This document shows, in pieces, positions 49,333 to 62,478 of a stretch of DNA of 64,000 nucleotides. This DNA comes from Rhea pennata (Eukaryota > Chordata > Aves > Rheiformes > Rheidae): positions 6,458,001 to 6,522,000 of the forward strand of contig NC_084682.1 in assembly GCF_028389875.1 (NCBI RefSeq), in the 5' to 3' direction. The first letter of the stretch is position 1, and every line of letters starts with the position of its first letter. Position numbers and translations under genes: made by a program. Below the pieces are notes generated by a model. The model was not told the DNA's origin, did no database searches, and was given only the letters and a program-made list of their open reading frames with translations.

Positions 49333-52300
49333 CGGTCTCTAACGAAAGATCGGATCACCTTGTGCAGCTTTTTCGGAATCATCTTAGAATATTTACAGAC
49401 TTGTTAGCGTCCAGCTTTTCACTTGCTATAATGCAGTTCACTCCAAAATTCCCTAATACATCTTCCTATCAATGTGTTTATTTTCTTTTTGTAACTAAGA
49501 TAGTTCTACCATTTTCCATTTATTCATTAGTTTTAAGCCCCATATACTTACAGTGAACATTTTTATAAGAGTGTTATACCAACTCACACAGGTTTCTTGA
49601 CACTTCTCACACCCGTAGATGTTTACTGCCAATTTTGTCGACCAAGAAGAATATCCAATAAACTCCAGCTTACTTCAGAAAACGGAAACTCAATTTTTTG
49701 AGGAGGATAAGCCAGCTAACCGCCCAGCAGTTTCCCCCTGTGACTTTGTCAAAGTCTCAGCTGAAAGCATTCGTGGAAACGGCGCAGGGTTTCAGTGACC
49801 ACAGCCGTGGAAGCAGACATCTGAGCCAAAGCCAGCAAAACCAACTATTCTGCAAAACGCTGTGGGCCTGCAGCCACACCACTTTCCCCGAGTCACGTGC
49901 TTCATCCTACCAGTATCTCTGAAGATTTACTGAAGAACACCACAGACTAAGACACAGGAAACGCGTGTTTTGGTACAGGCGAATGAGCCGAAGCGTCGTG
50001 TCCCCCGCAGGCTGCAGAACACGACCCACGCTCAGGCCAACGCTCAGGCAGCAATAGCTCACTTAAATCCCACTTTAGAGGCTCGTGTTCCCATATGGGT
50101 CAAGCCCCAAGTACCTCCAAGTGGACGTCCAGCCACAGGCATCTTGACTATCCATTGACAGACACAGTGAAGCTGATGAACACTGATGCAAAACTACCCA
50201 CACTGCATTGACACCGAATTATGCAAACAGATACTATTTTACTTTATTCCTCTAATGGTCTTCCACTAAATTCCCATGAGACTAAAGAGGCAACCTTCAT
50301 AAATCAGTGCTATTTCACAATTTAAACTGCAGCATAAGAAAAGAGCTCAAAAGTTTTCAGACACTTGAAGATTACATGTGACATCTCGATTTCTAGGTCA
50401 GTTATATAACAACCAAAAGTAGTTTTTTAAGTTCTCCCAAAGCTTGATCTCCTCCAATTTCAATTCTATAAATCCTTAGGCCATTACTGTCAGTATTCCA
50501 CAACAGGCACTGAAGCAGCAGCAATTATTCGTCCACGATATTGTACCTTTTGTATCAGACAAAGCTCTTAGCAGTAGCAAAAGACTGACTGTACGCTAGT
50601 TTTCACACCAAACAGATTACAAAATAGCTGCAAAAACTTATATTAAGCCTATTAAAAAGCTACTAGAGCCACAGTGAAGAGCAAGCGCGCTCTCAGCCTT
50701 TATGTAACGTGAAAGAGGAGCACGTTTCATCAGAACAGGATCTGTCACAGGACGGATTTAACGTACACACAGACAGGGCCACGCTTACATAATGCATTCG
50801 TTCCAACGCTAAACCAACGTGGTTCATAACACATCAGTGTTTACTGAGACTACAGGTACAGCTTTGGCTTCGGGGAAAGCCTCGTCTGTGAAACAAGGTT
50901 TAGAAGCAGCACAGATTCTTCACAAGTACAGACGCTGCTGGCTTGCTCTTTTCCAGCACAGAGCACTCGCTACCGTTTCACTTCCTAGGGACAGGACAGG
51001 CAAACAGACAACTTTAATGTCAGTGTGGATCGTCTCACTGCCACAAAGATAAAACACTCACTCACTCGCAAACTATTCGAGTCCTGGATTGCCTGGGTCA
51101 TCTTCGCATGGGAGAGCTAGCTGGAAAAGCCCGCACATCACAGCGGAGGAGGAAGAGGCTTCACTTAACCTACAGGCACCTTCAGTAGACTGTAGTAGTT
51201 ATAAATTGACTTACAGTCACGTCCTACCAAAAGCAGCTCTGCATGCAAACTCTGGACATGAAAGCAGTCGTGTGGTAAGACTGCTTTACCAGGAAGTTTT
51301 GACAGTGACACCAAAGTTGATTAAAACATGTGAAGCCTCCTTATTTTTACATGTAAAAGACTCAAAATAGGCCAGCTTGAAAGTATAAAACTACCTTTGA
51401 CTTCTGGGTAGCGTATTTCATCCTTCCACACTTTTGATTTGGAAAAAAAATCTTCTGACTGAAGTCTTTTGACTTCGGAGTTCCTCCTGCTCCGTGCTGT
51501 TCATCGTTTTACCTTGTACTGCTTCTTGAAATCAATAGTTTACCCAAGATAACATTGGCATAACTCTTAACAACGGTCAACACCAGCCTTCCCCCTGGAC
51601 TGAAGTAAATGTGATTTAGCTCTTGAAGCTTCGATCTTCAAAACACTTAATGAACAATCTGTATTAATTCTTCCTGTAAGAAAGCATCAAAGGCTTCCAG
51701 AAGAGCATTTTCTGAACATCTGACGCAGTATCACGCGCTGGTGCTGTCTGTCATAACAGCTATCCCCAGGCATGGGATTTTACAGCAAGAAGAGAAGAAG
51801 AGCTGGGGAAGCCTCCACACACAGTCCCTAAAGTAACAGCTCTGTTTTGTATTTTACAAGTGGCTGAAAAGTACACCAAATTCCACATCAGGTCAAGAGA
51901 GTAGTGAGTCCCACTTGAAACTATTTTGCAGCATACATGTAGCTTTAGTTACTGAAAATAAGTTCACAGGGTAGACCATGTCTACTAGGAAGTGCATCAA
52001 ATTTGGGGGGGGAGGGATGAAGGTGTTAGGTTTAATTATAACTTTTGCCTACAGAAAAACATCCTTAGAATAACATGTCTAGTCACCAATGTCTGAGGCT
52101 ATTACAGCATCCAAATGACAGCATCTGCAAAGAGATGAATAGCATTATTTTAAAAGCAAGGGAAAGCATCTCTTTGCATAAAGAGTGAAAAACATCACCA
52201 CCAGCATCTAAAAAAGGAGAAAACTCAGCGCATGCCAGCCCCAAATATTGACTTGTGAATTAACTGGAGAGCCATTCTGTTCTTTCCCATCAGCTAACTA

Positions 52301-53994
52301 CTTCCTCCAAAGAGCAACCACTGCCCTGAATGCCACCAAATTCTTAAGAGCCATATGAACGTTGAAATAGCCATGACTCATATGTAACCCTGAACATTCG
52401 GGCATGTAATTAACAGAGAGCTAATTAAACATGTGTCAGTGTCCTCCAAAGGAAAGGGTGGGGCAATATGATCTAAGAGACTCATGAAGAGAAAACATGA
52501 AAGCCCTTATAAACTTAAGAATTAGAAAGATTGACACAGAAATGCAGTAGATAACGTTGTGGAATAAACAGCATGAATCTTAACTATTTCAATGCACATC
52601 TTCCTTCTAATTAAGAAGTTTCACCTAGAACAATTCTTTCCTCATATACACAGAGCAGCTTGTTGATTAATAGTCCCGAGGAAAAAATAAAATAGCTTTT
52701 AACTGTGATGACAGACACAGCTTGTTTGGTCACCTGAAAAGAGCCATACAGCTTTGTACTACAACTGGCAAGGGAAGCTACAACCACTATTTTAACATTT
52801 GAAGCTCAACGACCAGGCGACTTTGCAACAATCTACCTGTAGAGCTCATGGTTTACTTCAGCTTGAGAAGGAACTTTTCAAAGGCCAGTCAAAGCATTTC
52901 AAAGCAAAGCAAAGTATATGTCCACATCAAACTCCTAAGTGTTGCCCACAGCAAAGACTGTCCTGTTAGGACTAGCACGTATTCATGAGTTAACAGACTG
53001 TACCTCAGCATCTACATGTGACTCACAATTGCACCTTTAAATGAAATCACAGAAACATCTAAAAAATTTGCTTTATCCTGTTATATACCCTAATTAAAAT
53101 AAGAATGCAGTTATCTGAAACTCTTCAAAAAAGTGTTCAAAAACACTTCAATAGGTGTTTCATATGTGATGCGCTTTGCCAACGTGCCAACCCACCACAT
53201 TATTTGCCGACTTCAGTATAGATTAAAACTAAGTTTGCTAAAGCCTTAGAGAAAGGCTTCAAAACATCCTGCGTGCTTTGTACTTGACTTGGAACTGACA
53301 CTACCTGAACAGCACTTCACAAGCGTGCTTAGACTGGACACTTTGAGAGATAGTTTAAATCACAAGGAGTCCATCAACAGAAAAAAAATACGCATACTAA
53401 AGGGTTATATAGCAAACAGTAGGAAGAGAACAGGAAAGACTGCTATAGATTAGATAGTAATGCAAAACAAAACTAAAATAGATAAACTACTAGAATCATA
53501 GATTATTTTGATGTTCATCATTAGTTTACTTTGTAAAGTGATCTTCTGAAATGGTGCATTTGGCTTTACACTCCTATTTCTTTTCTATTGTGCATTGCCT
53601 CGCTTTTCAACAGCGAAACTTTCCAACAAGTTACAGCCCTGTTCCTAACCCTCTGCCCTGCAAAACACTTGTATAACCCTGTCCCGACGGCCGCTGCGTT
53701 TGGCTCCTGAAGCGAGCACTGCTCGTGTCAGATGCTGCTTCCCGAGGGATCACCGGTCTCCTGGGGACGGACACGAGTCTCAGGTAACCGGAAAACCCAG
53801 AACTAGCGGGCACCGCTCGCGAGCCCTGACACGAGGAGCTGCCGCCCCAGAGCGCTGCTCACAAGGCGGTTTCGTAACGCTGAGACTGAACCAGAACAGC
53901 GAGAGACCGCGTCAACCCCGGGCCGGGGCCGCCCCTGCTGCCAGCCCGGCACGGGCCGGGCCCCGCCTCGGCCCCGCCGGCAGCGCCCGGCCAC

Positions 53995-54026
53995 CCGAAC
54001 CCGCGGCGGCCCGAACCCGCGGCGGC
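53995..54026. repeat. 16-nt perfect tandem duplication
   Basis: Two copies of CCGAACCCGCGGCGGC at 53995-54010 and 54011-54026, in the RABGEF1 CpG island. A GCCGC pentamer run follows at about 54112-54136. Confidence 0.9.
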
Positions 54027-54171
54027 GCCGCGCCCGGCGCGGCCTCTCCGCGCTCCGGGCGGGTCGCGAACCCCCGCCGCCGCCCGCAGCCCCCCGCCCG
54101 GCCCAGCCGCTCCGCCGCGCCGCGCCGCGCCGCGCCCGCGGGGGCCCAGCGAGACCCCGGCGCCATCTCAC

Positions 54172-54250
54172 CGGTGGCGGCGGCCCTGCCGCCCCGCTCG
54201 CGCTGCTCCCCCCGCGGCCGCGGCGGCCCGGCGCCTCCTCCCCCTCCGCG
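54172..54250 (-). other. RABGEF1: Putative noncoding exon 1 of RABGEF1
   Basis: On the minus strand CCGCCACCG is followed by a strong donor, GTGAGA, with the last exon base at 54172. The ETS motif and GC boxes lie about 100 nt upstream and a YY1-like GATGGCGCC just downstream, so initiation somewhere in 54.19-54.26 kb is reasonable. The upper boundary is a guess. Confidence 0.5.
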
Positions 54251-54277
54251 GCGGGCGGAAGGGCGGGCGTCACTTCC

Positions 54278-54305
54278 GGGGGCGGGGCGGGGGCGGGGGC
54301 GGGGC
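54278..54305. promoter_or_regulatory. GC-box array with G-quadruplex potential
   Basis: The plus strand has successive GGGGGCGGGGCGGGGGCGGG motifs, which are overlapping SP/KLF sites and at least four G runs of three or more separated by single C residues. Confidence 0.75.
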
Positions 54306-55835
54306 GCGCCGGGCGCGCGGGGTCCCGGCCGCCGCTGCGGGCGCACGGCGCGGCCTCGCCCCGCGCAAGCGCCTGGGCAGGCGCCGGCGGCTGAAATGGC
54401 GCCGTTCTCGGTTGAAATACCGCCAACAAACGGCTTCCTTGTTACTGTTGTTTAGCCCCGGTGCTCGCTCGAGGGCGGTGGCACCACGCGAGCGCGGCGC
54501 TGCCGGGGCCCGGCAGCCGCCCCGAGGCCTTGGTGCCGGGGCACGACGCGGCCCGGAGCTGGGGCGAGGCGCCCCGAGCCGCTCCAGGGGCCCGGCGCGG
54601 AGAGCGGGGCCGCGGGCGCCGGCGGCTGCCGGGTCGGGGCCGCCTGCCCCACGCAGGAGGCCGAACTCCGCTAACCCTCGCGGGCTGCTCGCTGCCCTGC
54701 CGGGCCAGGGGGCCGGATCGAAATCCGCAATATCCCTTAAAAGACCAAGACTACTAAAGAATCCTTGCTGCGTGCGAGGCCCTTGGGGAACAGCCATCGC
54801 GTAGCAGAGGATTAATGCTACCAAAAAGCTGGAAGTCTGCGCAGACTTGGGGCAGAAGCCAGGGTCGTGCCCAAGGATGGTTTCATCAGCTGTATTCTAA
54901 GGGGCCTGAGGCGGAGACACCACGTGCGTCTGACTTGGGAGCATGGCACCCGCACCAGGACTGCTCCACACTCTCTGCCTTACACAAAAACTGGGAAGAG
55001 GAACATGATCACATTCTTTGGGAGAATATACATGTTTTTGGGGGTTCTCTTCAAACTTTCATTTTCTGCTCCTTCCAAGACACTGAACAGAAGCATCCCT
55101 GCTCTCCCTTCAGACACAGCAAACCAGCTCCCAACAGTTTTGTTTTTAAATCACAACACAGGCATTTTCCAGATCAGACAACCCTCGTGAATGCTTACGA
55201 GTATATATTTATGCTGATTGCAGCAGGAACAAAAATAGTTACAGTGACCACTATTTTAATATTTATTCCTCTTTCTTTTCATGCTTGTGGTGCTGTCACT
55301 GTTTGCTGGGGTCTTCCCCCCTAACGGGCTCAAGGTTTTGAAAGCAAGTGGTACTTTTGTATGACAAAAAAATAGCAAGAATATTTTATTTACTTCTGAA
55401 AAAAATCCCCTTTAAACCCAGTCAACTCAGCAAATGCAGTATCTTTCTTTTATACCACTGCACAAGTAGAGAAAGCTGCTCAGACCTTCTCTGTGCTCTC
55501 ACATGAATGGGTGTGTATGCAGGGAAGGAAGTACAACTTGAATTATCTGTCTGATAAAAGTTTCAGTCTCCCTGGGGAGACTGCAGACACTGCGTAAGTG
55601 CCATCTGTTAAAGCGATGATGAACAAGTTACTGGTTGGTGCTATTAGAGAAAAGCTTCAGAGCAAGTCTGATGTCTTAAATTTCATTTCCAGTCATGCAA
55701 GACAAACTTGGATCACACAGAAAGTGGAAAGGGGGAGTATAATACCTGCAGACCAGATTAGCCAGATTCCAACCATTTTCATTTTAATATACTTTTATTT
55801 CACAACACAAACTTGCATGTCATGTATATATTTTA

Positions 55836-55862
55836 AATAAAAATACATAGATTGTGTTTTAC
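55836..55862 (+). terminator. Candidate plus-strand poly(A) signal
   Basis: AATAAA at 55836-55841 on the plus strand, followed about 10 nt later by the GU-rich ATTGTGTTTTACTTG. It could end a divergent transcript from the RABGEF1 promoter. Confidence 0.3.
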
Positions 55863-58800
55863 TTGAACTGAAAAGCCAAATGCAGTAAGAAATAAAATGC
55901 TGCAGTATCTACAGTATTAAACATCACATATCAACTTATTTAAAACACATTTGGAGATAATTCCAATCCTTAGCATCCAGACTGGATCTTCAAAGGCATT
56001 AAGGGTTACAATGCATAGGAGACATACAGTTTATAATTCAGCAAAATAAAATCCATTTATAAAAGTCACAGTGAAAGTATAGGTAAACTTATACTAAACC
56101 TGTGTAAGTAAAAGGATTAAGAACTATTCTGGAAAGCAACTTCCAGTTAAGAGACCTATATACAGAAATAAACAACAAAATGTAATTATCCTCTGAAACA
56201 TAGCTTATTTGCAGAAAGAGAATGAAAAAATGGAAATGATGTTTCCATAGCCTAGAACTCAGAACTAGCCTAGGTCCCCTCTGCTGTGCACGATCAACCT
56301 AAAATATATATAGTGGAGCCATAAATAAACCAAAAAGGTCAACGTAACTCCAAGGCTCAGTAATGCAAATCAATACCTAAAGCCAGGAAGATCTACAGAC
56401 TGTCCACAGCTACTAAATGAGTTCAGAAATTATCTTTCTATATTCTTTGCTCTGAAATCTGGTCTGCCTGGCGATTGCATCCCAAACTTAATCACTGTGC
56501 TTTGCCATGCAAAAATGACAAACATCTACACCGTAAGTGGTGACAGGAAAGTCTTCACACCTCTGAACAACTGGTGCTGAAATTCAAGTAGTGTGACCCA
56601 GCAGCCACCTCATTAGTCATTGTGTATTTCCCAGTTCAGTCTGAAGCCACTAGATTTTCCCACCCATCTAACCTGATACACCACAATACTTACATGGGAA
56701 AATGGATGAACACAGCCCAGGACAGCAGCCTTTCAAAGAGACTGGATCCTCTGACTAACCTCACAGATAGATGGTGATGAATGTTCCTCTGCTTCACAAA
56801 AGTTGAAGTAAAACAAACAAGCAAACAAAATCCACTGTACTATGCAAACCATCAGTTCTGATGAGAGACTTTCTCTGTTGGCACTTCCATCATCTTTCCC
56901 ATCAGGTCACCTGTCTCAGGTCATCTATCTATAAACAAGAATGTGCAGTGAAAATAAAATTGGGCAGGAAGGTTCTCAGGGGTTGCTAATTCAGGAATGT
57001 CCAGTGAAGCTAGAAAATCATAACCATTTACTATACTGATAACTTTAAAAATAAGACAAAATTAAAAAAAAAATGGGGGGGAGAGAATCATAGGAGGAGA
57101 CAATTCATGTAGTTATCCTTGAGCTCCTAGCAAGCGATAATGACGACCCTTAAAATCAAAAAATGCAAGTGCCTAGCCTAAATATGTATCTCTATTTAAC
57201 AAAAAGTCATCTTAAGGTTTATTTTTTAAACTTTTTAGTGAAAAATAAAGTGCAAGAGTCAAATTAATGGGATTATAAAATAAAACAGTTTTATTATTTT
57301 ATTCAGATATCTTTGTCAGTCATGAGAATTTCACTGATGCTTTAGCAACTACCAGTTACCAACCTGTAATACTAAAGAAATCCCTTTAGGTTAAAACAGA
57401 CTGGCTGTTCACCTTGCAAACAAAGTTGAGGGTGCAGCAGAGAGTAACAGTAAATGTCCTGCCCTTAGAACGGTATCTCTTAAGGGTTAGAGCAAAGGGT
57501 GGGGACCAGGAGGAAATCCACTCAGAGTCATTATCTCATTGCAAATCTTCAGCTTAGACACTTGATCTCCTTACGCCTCTTACACTTCAGAGGCAAGAAA
57601 AGTGGAGATGGGGGGTGGGGAGGGGGAGTGGAGCAGGATCTCACTGAAGTCTGTCTGATCTGATGAGGAGTAACCCTGAGGAAAACATACTGCAGAACTA
57701 AATCCCTCCCACTTTCTTTTTTTTTTTTTTTGCAGTAACCAGCACACACTGAATGCACAGGACACACTTGAAATATTCACTTCTGTGGGGCAGTGATCAA
57801 CAGTCTGAGGCCTTCGAGATTCACCAAGAAAACACAGAAATACTGGGAAACATAAATAAGAGAACTGGTCAACTTCCCTGACACATAAGACATACGTTGG
57901 AACAACTTGGCTCAAAATATATTACTGTTGAAGAAAGCCAACATTTAAAACAGTTTGAAATCTTTAAAATCTTCAGAGTTTACTGGAATTTTAACAATCC
58001 CTTTAGTAAAGGCCAGATTATACACTTACACAAATCAGTGCATTTCTTATGCGACTAGAGGTCTTTGACTTTTCCTTTCAAGGACTTGTACTAACCAGAT
58101 CCAACCCTGTGACTACTTTGTTTCACTGCTGATGTGATACTCATCTCAGCAGAGCAGGAGAACGGAGGCTGCAATTGGATTATCAAGTATGTAAGCTCCT
58201 GTAACTGCAATAGCCTTTACCCATCCATATACTGACCACCTCTCGGATAACTGTTTTTACAAAATGGGTGCAAGGGGTATCTAAAGAATAATCAAAATTT
58301 TCAGAAATTTGATACCGAACTTTCTCTTAACTCTCATGGCAGGGGGAAGGGAGGGAGGAGGAAACAAAACTGGACAGTAACAACAAAATCACAAAAATAT
58401 CCATGCTAGCAAATTCATGTATTTGCATATGCTACATTGTAGGTGTCAATACATTACTAATAAAATAAAATAAAAATAAAAATAAATCCAACCAAAAAAT
58501 TCCTCACCAAGCGCAGAGACTGATCACTGTTTAAACATTTGGGTTAAAATGGACTTGCAAAAAATATCTCAAAAGAAAACATGCAACAGGAAGATAGGAG
58601 AGAATTTTCTAATGGTTCAAAGGTTGTCAGATAAAAGATGCTAGCACCTTCAAATTCCTCCAAGGAGGATGGAGACTCAGGAACAAGTACTTCAGATTAC
58701 TGCACAGACTGTTACAGTTTTCAGCTTAAGCAGCCCACAACAAGCTGAAAAGTTAACATTGCCCTTTCTAATAATTCTTGAAATCAACAGGAATTAAGTG

Positions 58801-58946
58801 GATACTCACATAAATGTTCAACATACAACACTGCACATACAGATCTTTCAATGTCACTTCTTGAGTGCTTTACAAAAATGAGTGGGTATACTCATTTTGC
58901 AAATGCAAAACTGATGCAAAAACGTGTTTAACAATGTGCAGTGAAA

Positions 58947-59006
58947 TTGGCCAAGTCATTTAATGTAAGAGCTGATACACTGGTCAAATCATTTAATGTA
59001 AGAGCT
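58947..59006. repeat. Short direct duplication, period 33
   Basis: TCATTTAATGTAAGAGCT occurs at 58956-58973 and again at 58989-59006, with weaker similarity extending about 9 nt to the left of each. Confidence 0.9.
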
Positions 59007-62000
59007 CTTTTTGCTCCATGTTAAAAACCACCACATATACAGGGGATGTTACAAAAGACTAGTCTTGTTAATTATGTTTAGACAAGCAGCAACTTGAAAA
59101 CAGCAAACTGTTCTGCTTTTCACATAACTACCCCTCAACTGTCTCATCATTACCCTGTTATTCCAAAAAAAGCAGAGAAATCACTGCAATCCAGATATGC
59201 AATTTGTGCTTCGAAAATATATGAGAATTTTTATTTGGGGGGAGGAAGGGGGAGACATTGTTAATTATACGCATGTTCCTGTACATCATTTAGGAACCAA
59301 AAATAGCATGCATCCTGTCCCAAAATGATAAATGAAAAGTCTCTCTCCTTCAAGTTGAATAAGCTAAATAGACTGACATGTATTATCATTTTGATAATCT
59401 GCACATGACATTCATACAAAAATTACACTGATGAATTGAAATCATTTCCTGAATGACCAATTTGTCCAAGAGCATGTATCAACTCACACAGGATTTAGGG
59501 GTGGTAGTGGAAAAGCAGTTGCACAGATATTAAAGTGGTGGAAAAGTTAAACAAGAGCAGCACAGAGAAATAGGTAGGTATGTTCTAGCAAATCTCTGGC
59601 CTAGCCAGATATGAAGAAACATCCTAAAGTAAAAGAAGAAAAAAAAAGCAGCATTACATAAGCATTTAGTTTAATTAGACAATTATATACCATTCATGAT
59701 ATACAAAAAGAGAAGTCATCTTAAACATGGATTTAGTAGATCAGCTACTCACATTTTTGTTGCAAATGAAGAATTTCAAAAATTATGCTATATGCCAAGA
59801 AAAGATAAGTCAATAATATTATATAAACCAGTTATTAGATTACATTCCCCTGACATCCTCCTGCACAACTCTTCTGTTTCTGTCAAAAAACGAATACATA
59901 TTAGGCAATATCATGTAAATTACTGTAAACAAAGACTGCTTAAAACAAGTGTAGTCAATAACAATATTGTTATTTTGCACAAATCACAAGACACAGATTG
60001 TGTTTAATTAAAGCATGCTGGCTCAAATCTGTGGTTTCTTCTTTAATATTGCACTGTTTTCTGTCTTCTGGAGGATCTGAATGATGAAAGTTTCAGTTAA
60101 GATGCTACTGATACAGATAAAAATTTTCATTTTCATCTTTTTGATTAGATAGTCTTCCTTACTTGTTTATTTACAGGAAAAAGTTATAAAATATCAGTGC
60201 ATGAATATTAAGAAATAGCAATTATGACTGGAAACAGCAATTTTGCTATTGTAGCTTCTCTAGTGTAACAGCTGAAAAATTAAAGTCAAACCAAAAAAAC
60301 CAAAGTCAAACTGTGTTCTGTTTCTGTAAGTAATGCTGATATTCAAACCAGTTATATCCTATGAAAATATTTACATGGGAAACAGCAAAAAAAACACTCA
60401 ATAACCAAGCAAAACTGCCGTTCTCATTGTAGTCTCTAAATAAACTGATGCTGAAGACCTTGAACTTAAATCTTTTAAGAGTAGATGCAGCCAAAACTTT
60501 CTAAACCTCAGCTTTAAGTTCTTACAGCATTTTATTAGAAACTCTGGAGTTAAATTTAAGATTCCCTGAAAAAAGAAAGAAAAAAAAAACAGCACAGAAA
60601 TGAAGAAATCATGCAAACTTCCTCTCATTTTAGGGAACCATCATTGTTTTAAGTCATCAAGTATAAGTACAGTGACTTGTATGAGTAATGCAAAGGTTAG
60701 TATTTAAAATAGTTTCAATCAACTTAAAAAAAAATCCTAATACAGGCAATTCTTATTTTCCTTCCCTCCTCTCAATTCAAAATCTAAGCTCCGGACCTGA
60801 AATTCAGCACTTGACAGTGATCCTCTATTATAAAACATTTGAAAATGGATAATTAGAGCTGTATATCCCCACTCCAGAAAAAAAAAAAAAAAACTAAAAA
60901 AATCCTAAATTAAAAACATAAAAGTATGAAGGTTAATCAATGCAAACAGTTGTCTTCTTTAAAATATTTTTACGAGACAAGCTGACCATAAAGTTCTTAT
61001 AATTATTCTTAAAAAACTACCTCAGTTTACTGAGCATTTTCATTATCATTATTAATTCATGTTTTTTAAAGCTGTTTTGGTCAAAGTTTTAATTAAGCAA
61101 GCTTCTTGGATTAATTAATCCAATGGAATGCAATATAAAGCCATAATATTTACTTTCCTTCCTTGCCCAAGATTATTTCGCATTTACTTCAAATGGGGTA
61201 TTTTGAAAATATTTCATTTTTTATACTCCATAAAGCAGTAATATCTTCAGATGTTCAGATCTATCTTTTCTTTGTAGTTGTAAACTATTCAACTTCAGGA
61301 GATGGTTACTAAAGTCAGAAGTGCAACAATTGCCTTTTGAAAAAGAATGTGGATGGCTGTCTCTTCCAGCCTGGAAACATTACTACCCAGATATAGGGCT
61401 GATAATTGGAGAAACATTTAAATATGCAGGTTGAAAAAAAAAAATACTTCCTGGTGTTATATCAGGAAAGGTCAACAAAAACATTAAGAATGAGACTTAG
61501 TTTTCTGAAGAAGGTGAGGCAATGGAAACACTTATCCCCACCTCATTCAACTCTAACTCTAGAACAAAGTTTAACATCACCAAATGTAAAAAAAGCCAGT
61601 AATAAAATAATACATATTAAATAATCCTCTTATTTTGGTAATAACAACATACATACAGGGTTTTCTCATTTACCAAAAGCCTTTGTAAATGACCTGATTC
61701 TATAGAGCTTCATTTTTGTAGATACTGTAAACATTAAGAATTTCTAAGGCTAAAAACAGGCACAAGTCTTTTGTGAACAGTAATTACTCCTAAAAGCATT
61801 AAGGAATCTATTCCATACCTGCTATTCCTTTTTATAAGAATGGAAATAACTGAAATAATATTTTAATTCACAATATATATTCCTAATTAAAAAGACAGGT
61901 AGTTTATTAATCACAATGAATAGTAATGTATAAGAAATATGCCTTTCTTAAAAAAAAATAAGGGCATTATTTCAAAATTACATTTCTAGAATCTCTATGC

Positions 62001-62478
62001 TGGGTGTTACTCATTCAACTTTATAAAGTGGCAAGTTTAAGTAGTGACTAAAATATTTCTAAGTGGGTAAAATTCAATCACATTGTGTCAGCATTATTGG
62101 CACCTATGGCTTTACAATAATGCAGGTGAGATCTGTAGTATCTGTTTTGCAGACTTATCATACAAAAGCCACATGGTAAGTGGCACCTTTTAAAAGATGT
62201 CAGACGCTCCTCTCTGTATTATTTCCATAAAGTGATCTTGTTTTGCGCCTCATTAAGGTACCTGAGCCAACAGTCTTGTTTCAGGCTGGTTTTTCAAGAT
62301 CTTTTTCTGTAACAGGTTCCCATTTGCTGAGCAGCTAAGCATTAGCCAACATTTCAGCAGACTGATTCCTATATATACATTAGCAGCAATGCATTTCCAG
62401 AGACATGTTGCAGAAATATTAACAGCAATTGTCATCTAGAAGTCCTTTTTCCCCCTGCACCACTCTGGACAATGTAAC

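Larger units (their letters stand above)
45289..54171 (-). other. RABGEF1: RABGEF1 intron 1 (inferred)
   Basis: About 8.9 kb between the putative noncoding exon 1 and the start-codon exon. Two CpG-enriched patches stand out, at about 45.43-46.33 kb and 49.15-49.33 kb. A T29 run lies at 48636-48664. No coding exon or known transposon is recognised. Confidence 0.5.
53890..54720 (-). promoter_or_regulatory. RABGEF1: CpG island, RABGEF1 promoter
   Basis: Dense GC and CpG block with sharp AT-rich flanks. It holds a canonical ETS/GABP motif (minus strand CCGGAAGTG, 54271-54279), a run of GC boxes at 54278-54304 and YY1-like motifs on both strands (minus at about 54160-54168, plus at 54394-54403). 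This layout, without a TATA box, is typical of a housekeeping, possibly bidirectional, promoter. Limits are judged by eye. Confidence 0.8.
54721..62478. other. Spacer and KCTD7 3' UTR, no other gene recognised
   Basis: The upper part is the 3' UTR of KCTD7, of unknown length; minus-strand AATAAA signals near 60166, 59230 and 57290 are candidates for its end. The lower part, about 54.4-55.9 kb, may hold a divergent plus-strand transcript from the RABGEF1 promoter. A TAAAA-type microsatellite lies at about 58461-58487 and a short duplication at 58947-59006. No conserved peptide is seen. Confidence 0.5.

Noticed and set aside
53485-53505. Possible CR1 3'-end repeat (TAGAATCATAG)
   Set aside because: Only one partial copy of the typical terminal octamer is present and no CR1 body precedes it on either strand.
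53700-54824. 251-, 208- and 184-residue open frames on both strands in the RABGEF1 CpG island
   Set aside because: Same GC-driven absence of stops on both strands, no recognisable domain, and the region has clear promoter motifs.
54815-55324. 169-residue plus-strand open frame beside the RABGEF1 promoter
   Set aside because: No similarity to a protein I know, no periodic codon signal that I can see, and no conserved splice context. It may lie in a noncoding divergent transcript, but I do not support it as a gene.
60047-60054. 8-mer match to the miR-25/92 seed family on the minus strand below KCTD7
   Set aside because: A single 8-mer is expected by chance in this much sequence, and it is not known whether it lies inside the KCTD7 3' UTR.
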